This document shows positions 43,043-51,961 of a DNA stretch of 64,000 bases, piece after piece. The position numbers and the translations under genes were made by a program. How positions within the stretch are numbered: position 1 is the first letter of the stretch; every line of letters starts with the position of its first letter. This DNA is from IDS-8 sp040902105 (GTDB lineage: Bacteria; Pseudomonadota; Gammaproteobacteria; Steroidobacterales; Woeseiaceae): assembly GCA_040902105.1 (NCBI GenBank), contig JBBDXW010000041.1, forward strand, positions 1-64,000, in the 5' to 3' direction. Under the pieces are notes generated by a model, which saw nothing but the letters and a program-made list of their open reading frames with translations, searched no databases and was not told where the DNA came from.

Positions 43043-43978
43043 CTAAGATAGCCGATTTTCCAGCCCCGCCATAGGGTTGTCCCGGCTTGAAACGCTTCGT
43101 TGGCCGACGAGCGCAGCCAGCGACCAGTGTTCGGTGGCCCACCCCCAGATTGACTCCAGGTTGGCGTCGGCGAGTTCGACCGGCGGAGTCTGCCGCAGGG
43201 CACGAAGCGCCGCGATCAGCGTCGGGCGGACGGCATCAAGCGGTATGGCGCGGGCTCCGGTCGTTTTGCTGAGCTTCTGGCCGGACGGATTCACTGCAAC
43301 GGGTATATGCGCGTATTCCGGTGTCGGGTATGCGAGCAAGGTCTGCAGATAAATCTGGCGCGGTGTCGAGTCGAGCAGGTCAACGCCGCGCACAATCTGA
43401 CTGATGCCTGCATCGAAATCGTCTATGACCACAGCAAGGTGATAGGCGATGAGCCGATCGCGCCGCTGGATCACGAAGTCGCCGGATTCCGCTTCCAGTC
43501 GTTGCGATTGCGGGCCCTGCAGCAAATCGTCGAAACCGATAGGGGAATTGTCCGTCCTCACCCGGACGGATGCGTACCTCGAACTGCTGCCGTCTCGGCA
43601 GGTGCCCGGGTAAATCGCCCCGAGGGGCCCCTGCGGTGCGGCGGAAAGATCTGCCCGTGAACACCCGCAGCGATAGGCTTGCCCCGCCTTGATGAGCCGG
43701 GCGACGACTTCCCGGTGCTTTTGAATGTTACGGCTTTGGAAGAGTACGGGACCGTGCCATTCGAAGCCGTAAGACTCCAGCGCCCGAATTATGGCGGAGC
43801 CGGCGCCTCGCTGTTCGCGAGGCGGATCGATGTCTTCCATGCGGAGCAGCCAGCGCCCGCGTTGAGACCTGGCCTGCAGGTAACTGGCCAGTGCTGCCAG
43901 CAGGGAGCCAAAATGGAGCGGTCCGGTTGGCGATGGGGCAAATCGGCCGGTGTATTCCACTGGCGGCAACGGGGGCAT
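43043..43978 (-). CDS. gluQ: glutamyl-Q tRNA(Asp) synthetase GluQRS
   Basis: A 311-residue enzyme that attaches glutamate to queuosine in tRNA(Asp). It has the catalytic half of a glutamyl-tRNA synthetase: FAPSPTGPLHFGSLLAALAS (HIGH-like), zinc ligands in CGCSRADL and YPGTC, and GQKLSKTTGA (KMSKS-like); the anticodon-binding domain is absent. I start it at 43978 (MPPLPPVEYTG); frames upstream run into a palindromic repeat. It follows dksA (toward lower coordinates), the same neighbourhood as in E. coli. Confidence 0.93.
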   Translation of the reverse strand: MPPLPPVEYTGRFAPSPTGPLHFGSLLAALASYLQARSQRGRWLLRMEDIDPPREQRGAGSAIIRALESYGFEWHGPVLFQSRNIQKHREVVARLIKAGQAYRCGCSRADLSAAPQGPLGAIYPGTCRDGSSSRYASVRVRTDNSPIGFDDLLQGPQSQRLEAESGDFVIQRRDRLIAYHLAVVIDDFDAGISQIVRGVDLLDSTPRQIYLQTLLAYPTPEYAHIPVAVNPSGQKLSKTTGARAIPLDAVRPTLIAALRALRQTPPVELADANLESIWGWATEHWSLAALVGQRSVSSRDNPMAGLENRLS

Positions 43979-44027
43979 CCCTGATGTGTTTAAGCCGGTT
44001 CTGCGAAGCCTGCGCTGCGCGACACCG

Positions 44028-44192
44028 CTAGTGCACCCCGTCGCAAATAATCGACCCTTCTCGCGGCCCCTTTTCGCGCCTGGCGGCGTTGCGACTCCTC
44101 GCAATAGCGGTGCTATTACTCGTCGCCGCGCCTTGCCAGTCACGAAAAGTCGCTCGCGAGAAGGGTCGATTATTCACGACGGGGTACACTAG
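44028..44192. repeat. 165-bp near-perfect palindrome (possible MITE or REP-type element)
   Basis: The 81-base left half matches the reverse complement of the 81-base right half around a GGT centre at 44109-44111. The outer 38 bases pair with 3 mismatches (CTAGTG, ACCCCGTCG and the 20-base AATAATCGACCCTTCTCGCG are identical); the inner part pairs with small bulges and ends in AATAGC/GCTATT. Both ends are CTAG. It lies between the dksA stop (44214) and the gluQRS start (43978), so a transcript would carry a stable 165-nt hairpin. Single copy in this window. Confidence 0.85.
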
Positions 44193-44213
44193 ATCAGCAA
44201 TGTCCCCTTTCCG

Positions 44214-45152
44214 TTATCGGTAACGATCGTCGCGATCGCGGAACTGTCGTTCCGCCATCTCGCGGCGCTCCTGTGCTTCGAGGCACAGCGTCGCGACCGG
44301 GCGGGCTTCGAGGCGCTTCAGGCCGATTTCCTCACCGGTTTCGTCGCAATAGCCGTAAGTTCCCTCGTCGATCCTCGCCAGCGCCGCGTCGATCTTACGC
44401 AGCAGCTTGCGCTCGCGGTCCCGGGTGCGCAGTTCGAGCCCGAATTCCGATTCCTGGGTCGCCCGATCGTTAGGATCGGGAAAATTGGCAGCCTCATCCT
44501 GCATATGATGCACGGTGCGGTCGACTTCATTCATCAACTCGCGTTTCCAGGCGCTCAAAATCGCTTCGAAATGGGCCAGTTGCTCCGGACTCATGTATTC
44601 CTCGCCGCGGCGAATCGCGTACGGCTCGATGCCATGGATGGGTCCGGACAGGAGATCCTGTCGCGACGGTCTTTTTGCGGCGCCATTGATCCGGTTTGCT
44701 GGCCGGCTGACGCTCGCCGTAGCCGCGCTCGGTCCGGGGCGAGACGCCTGCGCCGCAGCCTCCTTGCTGCCCGCAGTCTTTTTCGCCGGCCTCTTGTCGG
44801 ATTTCTTCTTGCCCCCGACGGATTTTTTCGCAGAGGGCTTTGCGGCTGCCTTTTTGCGAGGCGCCGCTCTGCCGGACTTTTTCGCGGGCTTCTTGCTGAC
44901 TTTTCTGGTCGATTTTTGTCCGGCTGCCTTTTTCCCGGTCGACTTTTTTGCGGCCGATTTCTTTGGCGTTGCCGGTTTTTTTCGGACGACGGACTTTTTC
45001 CTGGACGCCTTTTTTGGCGACGATTTTTTAGTGCTCAATTTATGCTTGTTACCTGATGTTTTCGTTCTGGCAGCCGGCTTGCGGGATGCAGCCTTCTTCC
45101 TGCCGGTACCAGCATGCTTCTGTTTCTTGCTCGCGGCCTTTTTTGCGGGCAT
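44214..45152 (-). CDS. dksA: DksA-family regulator with lysine-rich N-terminal extension and C-x-x-T/C-x-x-A finger
   Basis: A 312-residue protein, twice the usual 151. Residues 1-165 are almost only Lys, Ala, Ser, Pro and Arg in KKAA/KKS repeats, like a histone H1 tail. Residues 166-312 are a standard DksA core: the coiled-coil tip FPDPNDRATQ has the D-x-x-D-x-A pattern (Asp226, Asp229, Ala231), and the finger reads CDET (Cys269, Thr272) and CLEA (Cys290, Ala293) with 17 residues between. Two of four zinc Cys are thus replaced, as I recall for zinc-independent DksA2 of Pseudomonas. It binds the RNA polymerase secondary channel with ppGpp. AGGAG lies 9 bases before the ATG at 45152. gluQRS is the next gene. 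Confidence 0.92.
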   Translation of the reverse strand: MPAKKAASKKQKHAGTGRKKAASRKPAARTKTSGNKHKLSTKKSSPKKASRKKSVVRKKPATPKKSAAKKSTGKKAAGQKSTRKVSKKPAKKSGRAAPRKKAAAKPSAKKSVGGKKKSDKRPAKKTAGSKEAAAQASRPGPSAATASVSRPANRINGAAKRPSRQDLLSGPIHGIEPYAIRRGEEYMSPEQLAHFEAILSAWKRELMNEVDRTVHHMQDEAANFPDPNDRATQESEFGLELRTRDRERKLLRKIDAALARIDEGTYGYCDETGEEIGLKRLEARPVATLCLEAQERREMAERQFRDRDDRYR

Positions 45153-45185
45153 TTTCCACTCCTGCCGGTCCGGGAAAAACGCGGA

Positions 45186-45213
45186 ATTATACATCGGTTG
45201 CTCAAACATGGAA
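45186..45213 (-). promoter_or_regulatory. promoter of dksA
   Basis: On the minus strand TTCCAT (45213-45208) and a perfect TATAAT (45191-45186) with 16 bases between. Transcription would start near 45179, 27 bases before the ATG. Confidence 0.6.
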
Positions 45214-45515
45214 GCCCAATTTCAGGGGTTTTTCCGGCTTCTTCCCGCGATTTTCCAGAGTCTGGCGCGGTGTAAAACGTTGCGCGCGTCGGCACCGAGG
45301 TGCGCAGAATTCCACTTCGGCGAGCAAAGCGGTGGCATGTGGCAAGTTCCGGAATCGAACTCGGGGTTGTGCTTTTTGCACACACTGTGATCGTTCTGAA
45401 ATGCACGTTGCCAGTGTTGGCTCGGGCCAATGTCTGATTGCTGCGACAATCGTTTTATCCGCAAAATTACTTTACACTACGCGCATTTCACAGGCGCCTG
45501 GCACAAGATTTCCTG
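45214..45515. other. 302-base region upstream of smc
   Basis: It lies between the divergent dksA and smc. Nothing convincing for smc beyond TACACT at 45473-45478, 38 bases before the start, without a good -35. GTGC-TTTTT-GCAC forms a small hairpin at about 45366-45380. A T-arm-like sequence on the minus strand does not extend into a tRNA. Confidence 0.4.
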
Positions 45516-48500
45516 ATGCGACTAAGCAAGATCAAACTCGCCGGCTTTAAATCCTTTGTAGACCCTACCATCATTCCCTTCCCCAGCAACCTTGTCGGTG
45601 TTGTCGGGCCCAATGGCTGTGGTAAATCCAACGTCATCGACGCGGTACGCTGGGTGATGGGCGAGAGTTCCGCAAGCCGGCTGCGCGGTGATTCCATTAC
45701 CGACGTGATATTCAACGGTTCAAGCTCACGCAAGCCGGTGGGTGCTTCGTCGGTAGAACTGCTGTTCGACAATTCCGATTCGACCCTCGAGGGGCAATAC
45801 GCGAAATACACCGAAATCGCCATTCGCCGTGAAGTTTCCCGGGACGGCATCTCGGGCTATTTCCTGAACGGCACGCGATGCCGTCGCAAGGACATCACGG
45901 GTGTTTTCCTCGGTACCGGGCTCGGCCCGAGGAGCTACTCGATCATCGAGCAGGGCATGATCTCGCGCCTGATCGAGGCGAAACCCGAAGAAATGCGAGT
46001 CTTTCTCGAGGAGGCTGCCGGGATTTCGAAGTACAAGGAGAGGCGGCGCGAAACCTCGAATCGCATCAGGCATACCAGGGAAAATCTCGATCGCCTGATG
46101 GATGTCCTCGATGAGGTCGAGAAACAGATCAAGCACCTGGACAGGCAGGCGAAAACGGCAGAACGGTACGGCAAGCTGAAGGACTCGGAGAGGCGTACTT
46201 CGGCCGAACTTCTGGCGCTGCGTTTACGTGAACTCGATGCCAGGGCAGGGGAAGCAAACGCTGCGTTGTCCGGGCGTGAAACCGCGTTGCAGGCGATCGT
46301 GGCGGCGCAACGCAAGATTGAGGCTGAGATCGAGCGTACCCGGCTCGCCCAGACCGAACATTCGGATGCCTGCAATGCCGTGCAGGCACGCTTTTATAAG
46401 GCCGGATCGGAGATTGCCCGGCTGGAGCAGGCAATCGAACACGCTCAGGAACTGCGCGAACGTCAACGCAAGGACCTCGAGCAAGCGAAAGAAGGTGCAA
46501 AGGAGGTTGCATCACACATCAACAAGGATCAGAGCGAAATCGCGCAACTCGAGCTGTCCTTGAGTGAACTGGTCCCTGGTCTCGAGCGGGCACAGCAAAA
46601 CGAACGGAAGTCCCTCGAGTCCCTCGAACGCGCCGAAAAAGCCTTGGCGGACTGGCAGGCACGTTGGGACGACTATTCGCTGAAGTCGAACGAGGCCCAC
46701 CAGGTTCGCAACGTAGAAAACACCAGGACGGAACAACTCGATTCCAGGCTGAAGAGCCTGACCGAACGCCGCAAGAAGCTTGATGAGTCGCAAGTATCGG
46801 CGAGCCCGGATGAATTGAAGCGGCGATTCGAGAAGCTCGCGGAACAGGAACTCCGTAAACGGCAAGCTCGCGACGAGTTCGAACGGGCGCTGACGGACAG
46901 TACGGACAAGATCCGCAAATTGAGAGACCAGGACCAGAGGTTGACCAAACTGGTCGATGAGCGTCGTGCATCGCTACAGGCGGCGGAATCGAAATATGCT
47001 TCGCTGGAAGCTGTGCAAAAGGCGGCTCTCGGCGAAAGTAACGAGGCGGTTCAGAACTGGCTGCAGTCAGCCGGGCTGCAGGACAACGCCCGCGTCGCAA
47101 AGATGCTGGACGTCGACGACGGCTGGGATCGTGCCGTCGAAACGGTACTTGGCCTGTACCTGCAGGCTGTCTGCGTGTCCGACGTTGCTGATGCGGCGGC
47201 GAGCATCGCGCGCCTGCGGGCCGGCAATGTCACGCTGCTTCAGGATCACCCTCCCGAGCGGTTGACGGACACCGGGACGCTGTCCGGAAAAGTTCGTAAG
47301 GCACCGGCAGCCATCAATCGGATGCTCCGGACTGTACGGATCGCCGATACACTCGATGCGGCTTTGGCGATGCGGCCGCAACTGGCTGCGGACGAATCGG
47401 TTATCACGCCCGAGGGAGTGTGGCTGAGCAAATCGTGGCTGCGCGTTTCTCGCGATACTGATCCGAAATCGGGAATTCTCGGTCGTGAACATGAAATGCG
47501 GCGCCTGAAAAACGACTTGCGCGAGCATCAGACGCGGTGTGACAGCGCGAAAAAGCTGGTGCACGACGGCCGTACGCGGCTCAATCAGCTCGAGGAACGC
47601 CGCGAGTCACTGCAACAGGACGCCGCCTCGCTGTTGAAGGAATATTCGGAAATCAAAGCTAACCTTGATTCTGCACGGTTCCAGCTGGACCAGGCGAATG
47701 CACGCAAGGCAGCGATCGCAGAAGAAACCAGCGAGATCGAAAAAGAGTACTTCGCTGCCGAAGAGCAGATTAAGCAGTCCCGCCGCCGTTTTTCGCAGGC
47801 GATCGATGCGCTCGCAGAACTCGAAGTGCAGCGCGAAAGTCTCGAAGCGCACCGCGAAGAACTGCGCGAGGAGTCGAAGCGAGTGCGCGAGCAGGCGGAT
47901 CAGGATCGGCGAACCGCACACGACATCGCCATTCAATTCGAGAGCCGGCGCTCGAGCAAGGCGTCGGCCGCGCAAAGTCTCGACCGCATGCAATCTCAGC
48001 TCAGGCATTTCGGAACGCGTGAAAGAGACATCCGCAAACAACTCGAGGACAGCGAAGCACCGTTAGCGGCCAGCAAGCAGAAGCTGGAACAGCAGCTCGC
48101 CGTCCGCGTCGAGGTTGAAGCTGAATTGAGCGCGGCGCGCAGGAGAGTCGAACAGGCCGAAGACGAACTACGGGAGCTCGACCAGAGCCGTATGCAGGCT
48201 GACCGCACGGCCGACGAAGCACGGAGCGCGGTTGGTGAAGCCAAAATGGCAATGCAGGAAATCCGTGTGCGCCGTGAAGGGCTGGCCGAACAGCTCGGGC
48301 AAACCGATTTCGCATACGACGCGCTGCTTCAGGAACTGGACCAAAACGCCGATATTCCCGTCTGGGAAGAAAGGCTCGACAGAATCCGGCTTCGGATCGA
48401 GCGGCTGGGACCGATCAACCTCGCGGCAATCGACGAGTTCAAGGAACAGTCACAGCGTAAGGAATATCTCGACTCGCAGATGAACGACCTGAACAGCGCA

Positions 48501-49019
48501 TTGAGCACGCTGGAGGGCGCGATTCGAAAAATCGACCGTGAAACGCGTACGCGCTTCCGTGAGACGTTCAACAATGTCGACGCAGGCTTCAAACGGCTGT
48601 TTCCGAAATTGTTCGGCGGCGGTCACGCCTATCTGGAGATGACCGGCGACGATCTGCTGGCTGCCGGCGTCACGGTAATGGCCCGGCCACCGGGGAAGAG
48701 AAACAGCACCATTCACTTGCTGTCCGGCGGAGAGAAGGCGCTGACGGCGGTGGCGCTGGTGTTCGCGATTTTCGAACTCAATCCTGCGCCGTTTTGCCTT
48801 TTGGACGAGGTCGATGCGCCGTTGGACGACGCCAACGTGACCCGATTCTGCGATATTGTGAAAGAGATGTCCGAAAAGGTGCAGTTCGTCTTTATCACGC
48901 ATAACAAAGTGACGATGGAACTGGCACGACAGTTGACGGGGGTGACAATGCAGGAGCCCGGGGTATCTCGTTTGGTTTCCGTGGATCTTGACGAGGCGGT
49001 CAAAATGGCGGCAAGCTGA
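45516..49019 (+). CDS. smc: chromosome segregation protein SMC
   Basis: A 1167-residue ATPase of the condensin complex. Walker A is GPNGCGKSNVIDAV near residue 32; about 340 residues of coiled coil follow, then a hinge (NWLQSAGLQDNARVAKMLD near 515), more coiled coil, the signature LSGGEKALTAVA and Walker B CLLDEVDAPLDDAN. The true start is MRLSKIKLAGFKSF at 45516, which begins the ATPase head. Its partners ScpA and ScpB are in the same window at 57.9-59.7 kb. The complex organises newly replicated DNA. zipA and ligA follow on the same strand with 23- and 24-base gaps, a frequent gammaproteobacterial order. Confidence 0.97.
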   Translation: MRLSKIKLAGFKSFVDPTIIPFPSNLVGVVGPNGCGKSNVIDAVRWVMGESSASRLRGDSITDVIFNGSSSRKPVGASSVELLFDNSDSTLEGQYAKYTEIAIRREVSRDGISGYFLNGTRCRRKDITGVFLGTGLGPRSYSIIEQGMISRLIEAKPEEMRVFLEEAAGISKYKERRRETSNRIRHTRENLDRLMDVLDEVEKQIKHLDRQAKTAERYGKLKDSERRTSAELLALRLRELDARAGEANAALSGRETALQAIVAAQRKIEAEIERTRLAQTEHSDACNAVQARFYKAGSEIARLEQAIEHAQELRERQRKDLEQAKEGAKEVASHINKDQSEIAQLELSLSELVPGLERAQQNERKSLESLERAEKALADWQARWDDYSLKSNEAHQVRNVENTRTEQLDSRLKSLTERRKKLDESQVSASPDELKRRFEKLAEQELRKRQARDEFERALTDSTDKIRKLRDQDQRLTKLVDERRASLQAAESKYASLEAVQKAALGESNEAVQNWLQSAGLQDNARVAKMLDVDDGWDRAVETVLGLYLQAVCVSDVADAAASIARLRAGNVTLLQDHPPERLTDTGTLSGKVRKAPAAINRMLRTVRIADTLDAALAMRPQLAADESVITPEGVWLSKSWLRVSRDTDPKSGILGREHEMRRLKNDLREHQTRCDSAKKLVHDGRTRLNQLEERRESLQQDAASLLKEYSEIKANLDSARFQLDQANARKAAIAEETSEIEKEYFAAEEQIKQSRRRFSQAIDALAELEVQRESLEAHREELREESKRVREQADQDRRTAHDIAIQFESRRSSKASAAQSLDRMQSQLRHFGTRERDIRKQLEDSEAPLAASKQKLEQQLAVRVEVEAELSAARRRVEQAEDELRELDQSRMQADRTADEARSAVGEAKMAMQEIRVRREGLAEQLGQTDFAYDALLQELDQNADIPVWEERLDRIRLRIERLGPINLAAIDEFKEQSQRKEYLDSQMNDLNSALSTLEGAIRKIDRETRTRFRETFNNVDAGFKRLFPKLFGGGHAYLEMTGDDLLAAGVTVMARPPGKRNSTIHLLSGGEKALTAVALVFAIFELNPAPFCLLDEVDAPLDDANVTRFCDIVKEMSEKVQFVFITHNKVTMELARQLTGVTMQEPGVSRLVSVDLDEAVKMAAS

Positions 49020-49042
49020 ATTGAGCCCATCAGAGAATTCTT

Positions 49043-49726
49043 ATGGACGGTCTGCGTTGGTTGCTGTTGTTGTTCGGGCTACTGGTGGTTGTCGGCGTCT
49101 ATGTCTACAGCCGCCGGGAGCGTGATCGAAAGCAGTCGTCGATACGCGCACCGCGGCCGGAACGCGTAGAGCCGTCGCTGGATGCCAGCGATGCGCCAGC
49201 AGACGCCGAACTGCAAGAAGAGTATTACAGCGGGCAGAGCAACGAAGGGTTCAACGAGGACGCTGAGTCCCGTGCGGATCGCGGCGAAAAAACGCCGCAT
49301 TCCAGGCAGAAGATCGTTACGATGCGGCTGGTTGCGAAAAAGCACGGCTCCTTTGCCGGCGACGATCTCGTACTGAACTTGCGCGGTGTCGGCATGCGCC
49401 ACGGCAAGTTCGGCATTTTTCATCGCTACGACGGCGACGACGAGAGAAAGACCATATTCAGCGCCGCGAGTCTGGTGGAACCGGGCAGTTTCGACCTGGA
49501 TAATGTCAAGAATCAGAAAATCCCCGGAATCAGTCTTTTTATGGTCTTGCCAGGTCCTCTGGACGGGTCTCAGGCCTTCGACTTGATGATGGAGTCTGCT
49601 CGTTCGCTGACAAAATCATTGCATGCGGAGCTGCTTGACGAATCCGGCAGCACTCTTAGTATTCAGAGAGAGCGCTACCTGCGTGAAGAAATCATTCAGT
49701 ATCAACACGGTATCAAGGTAGCCTGA
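49043..49726 (+). CDS. zipA: cell division protein ZipA
   Basis: A 227-residue inner-membrane protein. One transmembrane helix at residues 3-21 (GLRWLLLLFGLLVVVGVYVY) is followed by a basic, then acidic linker (about 25-90), shorter than in E. coli (328 in total), and the globular FtsZ-binding domain (VTMRLVAKKHGSFAGDDLVL, GKFGIFHRYD and IPGISLFMVLPGPLDGSQAF). It tethers FtsZ filaments to the membrane at division. Flanked by smc (23 bases) and ligA (24 bases). Confidence 0.95.
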   Translation: MDGLRWLLLLFGLLVVVGVYVYSRRERDRKQSSIRAPRPERVEPSLDASDAPADAELQEEYYSGQSNEGFNEDAESRADRGEKTPHSRQKIVTMRLVAKKHGSFAGDDLVLNLRGVGMRHGKFGIFHRYDGDDERKTIFSAASLVEPGSFDLDNVKNQKIPGISLFMVLPGPLDGSQAFDLMMESARSLTKSLHAELLDESGSTLSIQRERYLREEIIQYQHGIKVA

Positions 49727-49750
49727 TCCCGGCACCCGTCGCGACCTCCT

Positions 49751-51778
49751 ATGAACGCATCGGCTGCGATCAGAAAGAAAGTAGAATCGCTGCGCCGTCA
49801 GATTCACCATCACAATTACCTGTATCACGCTCTCGACGCACCCGAGATCCCGGATGCCGAGTACGATCGTAAGCTGCGTGAATTGCAGTCGCTGGAGCGC
49901 GATCACCCGGAGCTGGTTACGGACGATTCGCCGACGCAGCGCGTTGGAGCGGAGCCGATAAAAAGCTTCAACACCGTCAAGCATAAGCTCCCTATGCTGT
50001 CGCTTGACAATGCCTTCAACGAAGAGGCGCTCAGGAATTTTCATCGGCGTATAACAGAGCGGCTCGAGCTCGATATCGATGCTGACATTTCCTATTCGGC
50101 TGAACCGAAGCTTGATGGCGCCGCGGTCAGCCTTCTTTACGAGGGTGGCAGATTTATCCGGGGCGCGACGCGAGGCGATGGTACGACCGGAGAAGACATC
50201 AGCCACAATCTGCGCACGATCGACGCCGTTCCCCTGCGGCTGCACGGCAAAAAGATTCCGGACTCGCTGGAGGTCCGGGGAGAGGTATTTATGCCTCGTG
50301 CCCGTTTCATGCAGTTCAATGAGCAGGCGCGGCAGAAGGGCGAAAAAACATTTGTGAACCCGCGTAACGCCGCAGCCGGCAGTCTAAGGCAACTCGATCC
50401 ACGACTGACCGCTGAGCGGCCGTTGGATATTTATATGTACGCTGTAGGGCTTTTTGAAAACGGATCGCTGCCGGCCCGTCACAGCGAGACCTTGAAGCAG
50501 TTGCAGCAGTGGGGTTTCAAGGTTTGTCCCGAGCGGGAGGTCGTGCAGGGCATCGAAGGCTGTCTCGCTTATTACAATAAGATTGGAAATCGTCGGGACT
50601 CGCTCAGTTACGATATTGACGGCGTAGTCTATAAGGTGGACAGGCTCGATTATCAGCGCGAACTCGGCTTTGTTTCCCGGGCGCCGCGCTGGGCGGTTGC
50701 ACATAAGTTCCCTGCCCAGGAAGAGCTGACCGTTGTGCGGGGCGTCGAATTCCAGGTTGGCCGGACCGGTGCGGTAACGCCGGTTGCCCGTCTCGAGCCG
50801 GTTTTTGTCGGCGGTGTGACCGTCAGCAACGCCACCTTGCACAATATGGACGAACTGCACCGAAAGGATGTTCGGGTCGGCGATACCGTTATCGTGCGGC
50901 GCGCCGGCGACGTAATACCGGAAGTGGTGCAGGTCGTAAAGAAACGGCGGCCAAAAAAAACACAGCCTGTCGCGATACCCGAGACTTGCCCGGTGTGCGG
51001 CTCCCGTGTAGCCAGAATCGGCGACGAGGCGGTGCTACGTTGCACTGGGGGCCTTTTCTGCCCGGCCCAGCGCACCGAGGCCCTGAAGCATTTCGTATCA
51101 AGACGGGCCCTCGATATCGACGGCATGGGCACGAAGCTGATTGAACAACTCGTGGCGATCGACCGGCTGCACACGCCGGCCGACATTTATAGATTGGGTA
51201 AAGATGAGCTCATCGCGCTGGACCGCATGGGCACGAAATCCGCGGAGAACCTTTTGACGGCCACTGAGAAAAGCAAGGAGACTACGCTTGCCAGATTTCT
51301 TTACGGGCTTGGAATACGCGAGGTGGGGGAGGCCACTGCCTCGGCATTAGCGGTGCACTACGGGAAGCTCGATACGATCCTGGAGGCGACTGAGGACGAT
51401 CTGCAAGGCGTCCCTGATGTAGGTCCGGTTGTTGCCTCGAGGATAAGGGCGTTTTTCGACGAAGAGCACAATCGGGAGATCATTGACGAATTGATCGCGC
51501 TGGGGATCAGGTGGGAGGAGACGCCGCCAGTCGCCAGGCCGACGGAAGGACCGTGCGTCGGTAAAACATTCGTGCTCACCGGCACGCTATCCAGGATGAC
51601 TCGGGACCAGGCGAAAGCACGAATTCAAGCGCTCGGCGGAAAAGTAACCGGAAGCGTTTCCAAGAAAACCGACTATCTTGTATTCGGCGAGAATGCTGGT
51701 TCAAAACTAGCAAAAGCGCAAAACCTTGGAATTGATGTTCTAGATGAGGCTGCTTTTGAGGAACTCATAGCTGATTGA
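49751..51778 (+). CDS. ligA: NAD-dependent DNA ligase LigA
   Basis: A 675-residue ligase that seals nicks with NAD. The N-terminal Ia domain has YHYH-like residues (HHHNYLYHALDAPEIPDAEY); the adenylation motif is EPKLDGAAVS with the active Lys, and the OB fold, the four-Cys zinc finger (CPVCGS and CTGGLFCPAQ), helix-hairpin-helix repeats and a C-terminal BRCT domain (GKTFVLTGTLSRMTRDQAKA) follow in the standard order. Length equals that of E. coli LigA (671). Last gene of the smc-zipA-ligA unit. Confidence 0.98.
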   Translation: MNASAAIRKKVESLRRQIHHHNYLYHALDAPEIPDAEYDRKLRELQSLERDHPELVTDDSPTQRVGAEPIKSFNTVKHKLPMLSLDNAFNEEALRNFHRRITERLELDIDADISYSAEPKLDGAAVSLLYEGGRFIRGATRGDGTTGEDISHNLRTIDAVPLRLHGKKIPDSLEVRGEVFMPRARFMQFNEQARQKGEKTFVNPRNAAAGSLRQLDPRLTAERPLDIYMYAVGLFENGSLPARHSETLKQLQQWGFKVCPEREVVQGIEGCLAYYNKIGNRRDSLSYDIDGVVYKVDRLDYQRELGFVSRAPRWAVAHKFPAQEELTVVRGVEFQVGRTGAVTPVARLEPVFVGGVTVSNATLHNMDELHRKDVRVGDTVIVRRAGDVIPEVVQVVKKRRPKKTQPVAIPETCPVCGSRVARIGDEAVLRCTGGLFCPAQRTEALKHFVSRRALDIDGMGTKLIEQLVAIDRLHTPADIYRLGKDELIALDRMGTKSAENLLTATEKSKETTLARFLYGLGIREVGEATASALAVHYGKLDTILEATEDDLQGVPDVGPVVASRIRAFFDEEHNREIIDELIALGIRWEETPPVARPTEGPCVGKTFVLTGTLSRMTRDQAKARIQALGGKVTGSVSKKTDYLVFGENAGSKLAKAQNLGIDVLDEAAFEELIAD

Positions 51779-51961
51779 GTGAAACCAGCGTTTGGGAAAA
51801 TCGGGGCAAGAATTTCCAATAAAATCAATTTGTAAAATTACGTAAAAGGTCGAGAAATACCATTGGTTCCGGTCGCTAAAATGTGTCAAGACTTGGGCCA
51901 TTTTTCCCAACTGCCTCATTTCGTTGACCGCCAACAGTTGAGGCTCATATATTTCGGGTCC

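Noticed and set aside
45345..45375. Possible T-arm of a tRNA on the minus strand upstream of smc (GAGTTCGATTCCGGAAC)
   Set aside because: The five bases on each side of the loop do not pair and no D-arm or anticodon arm exists upstream.
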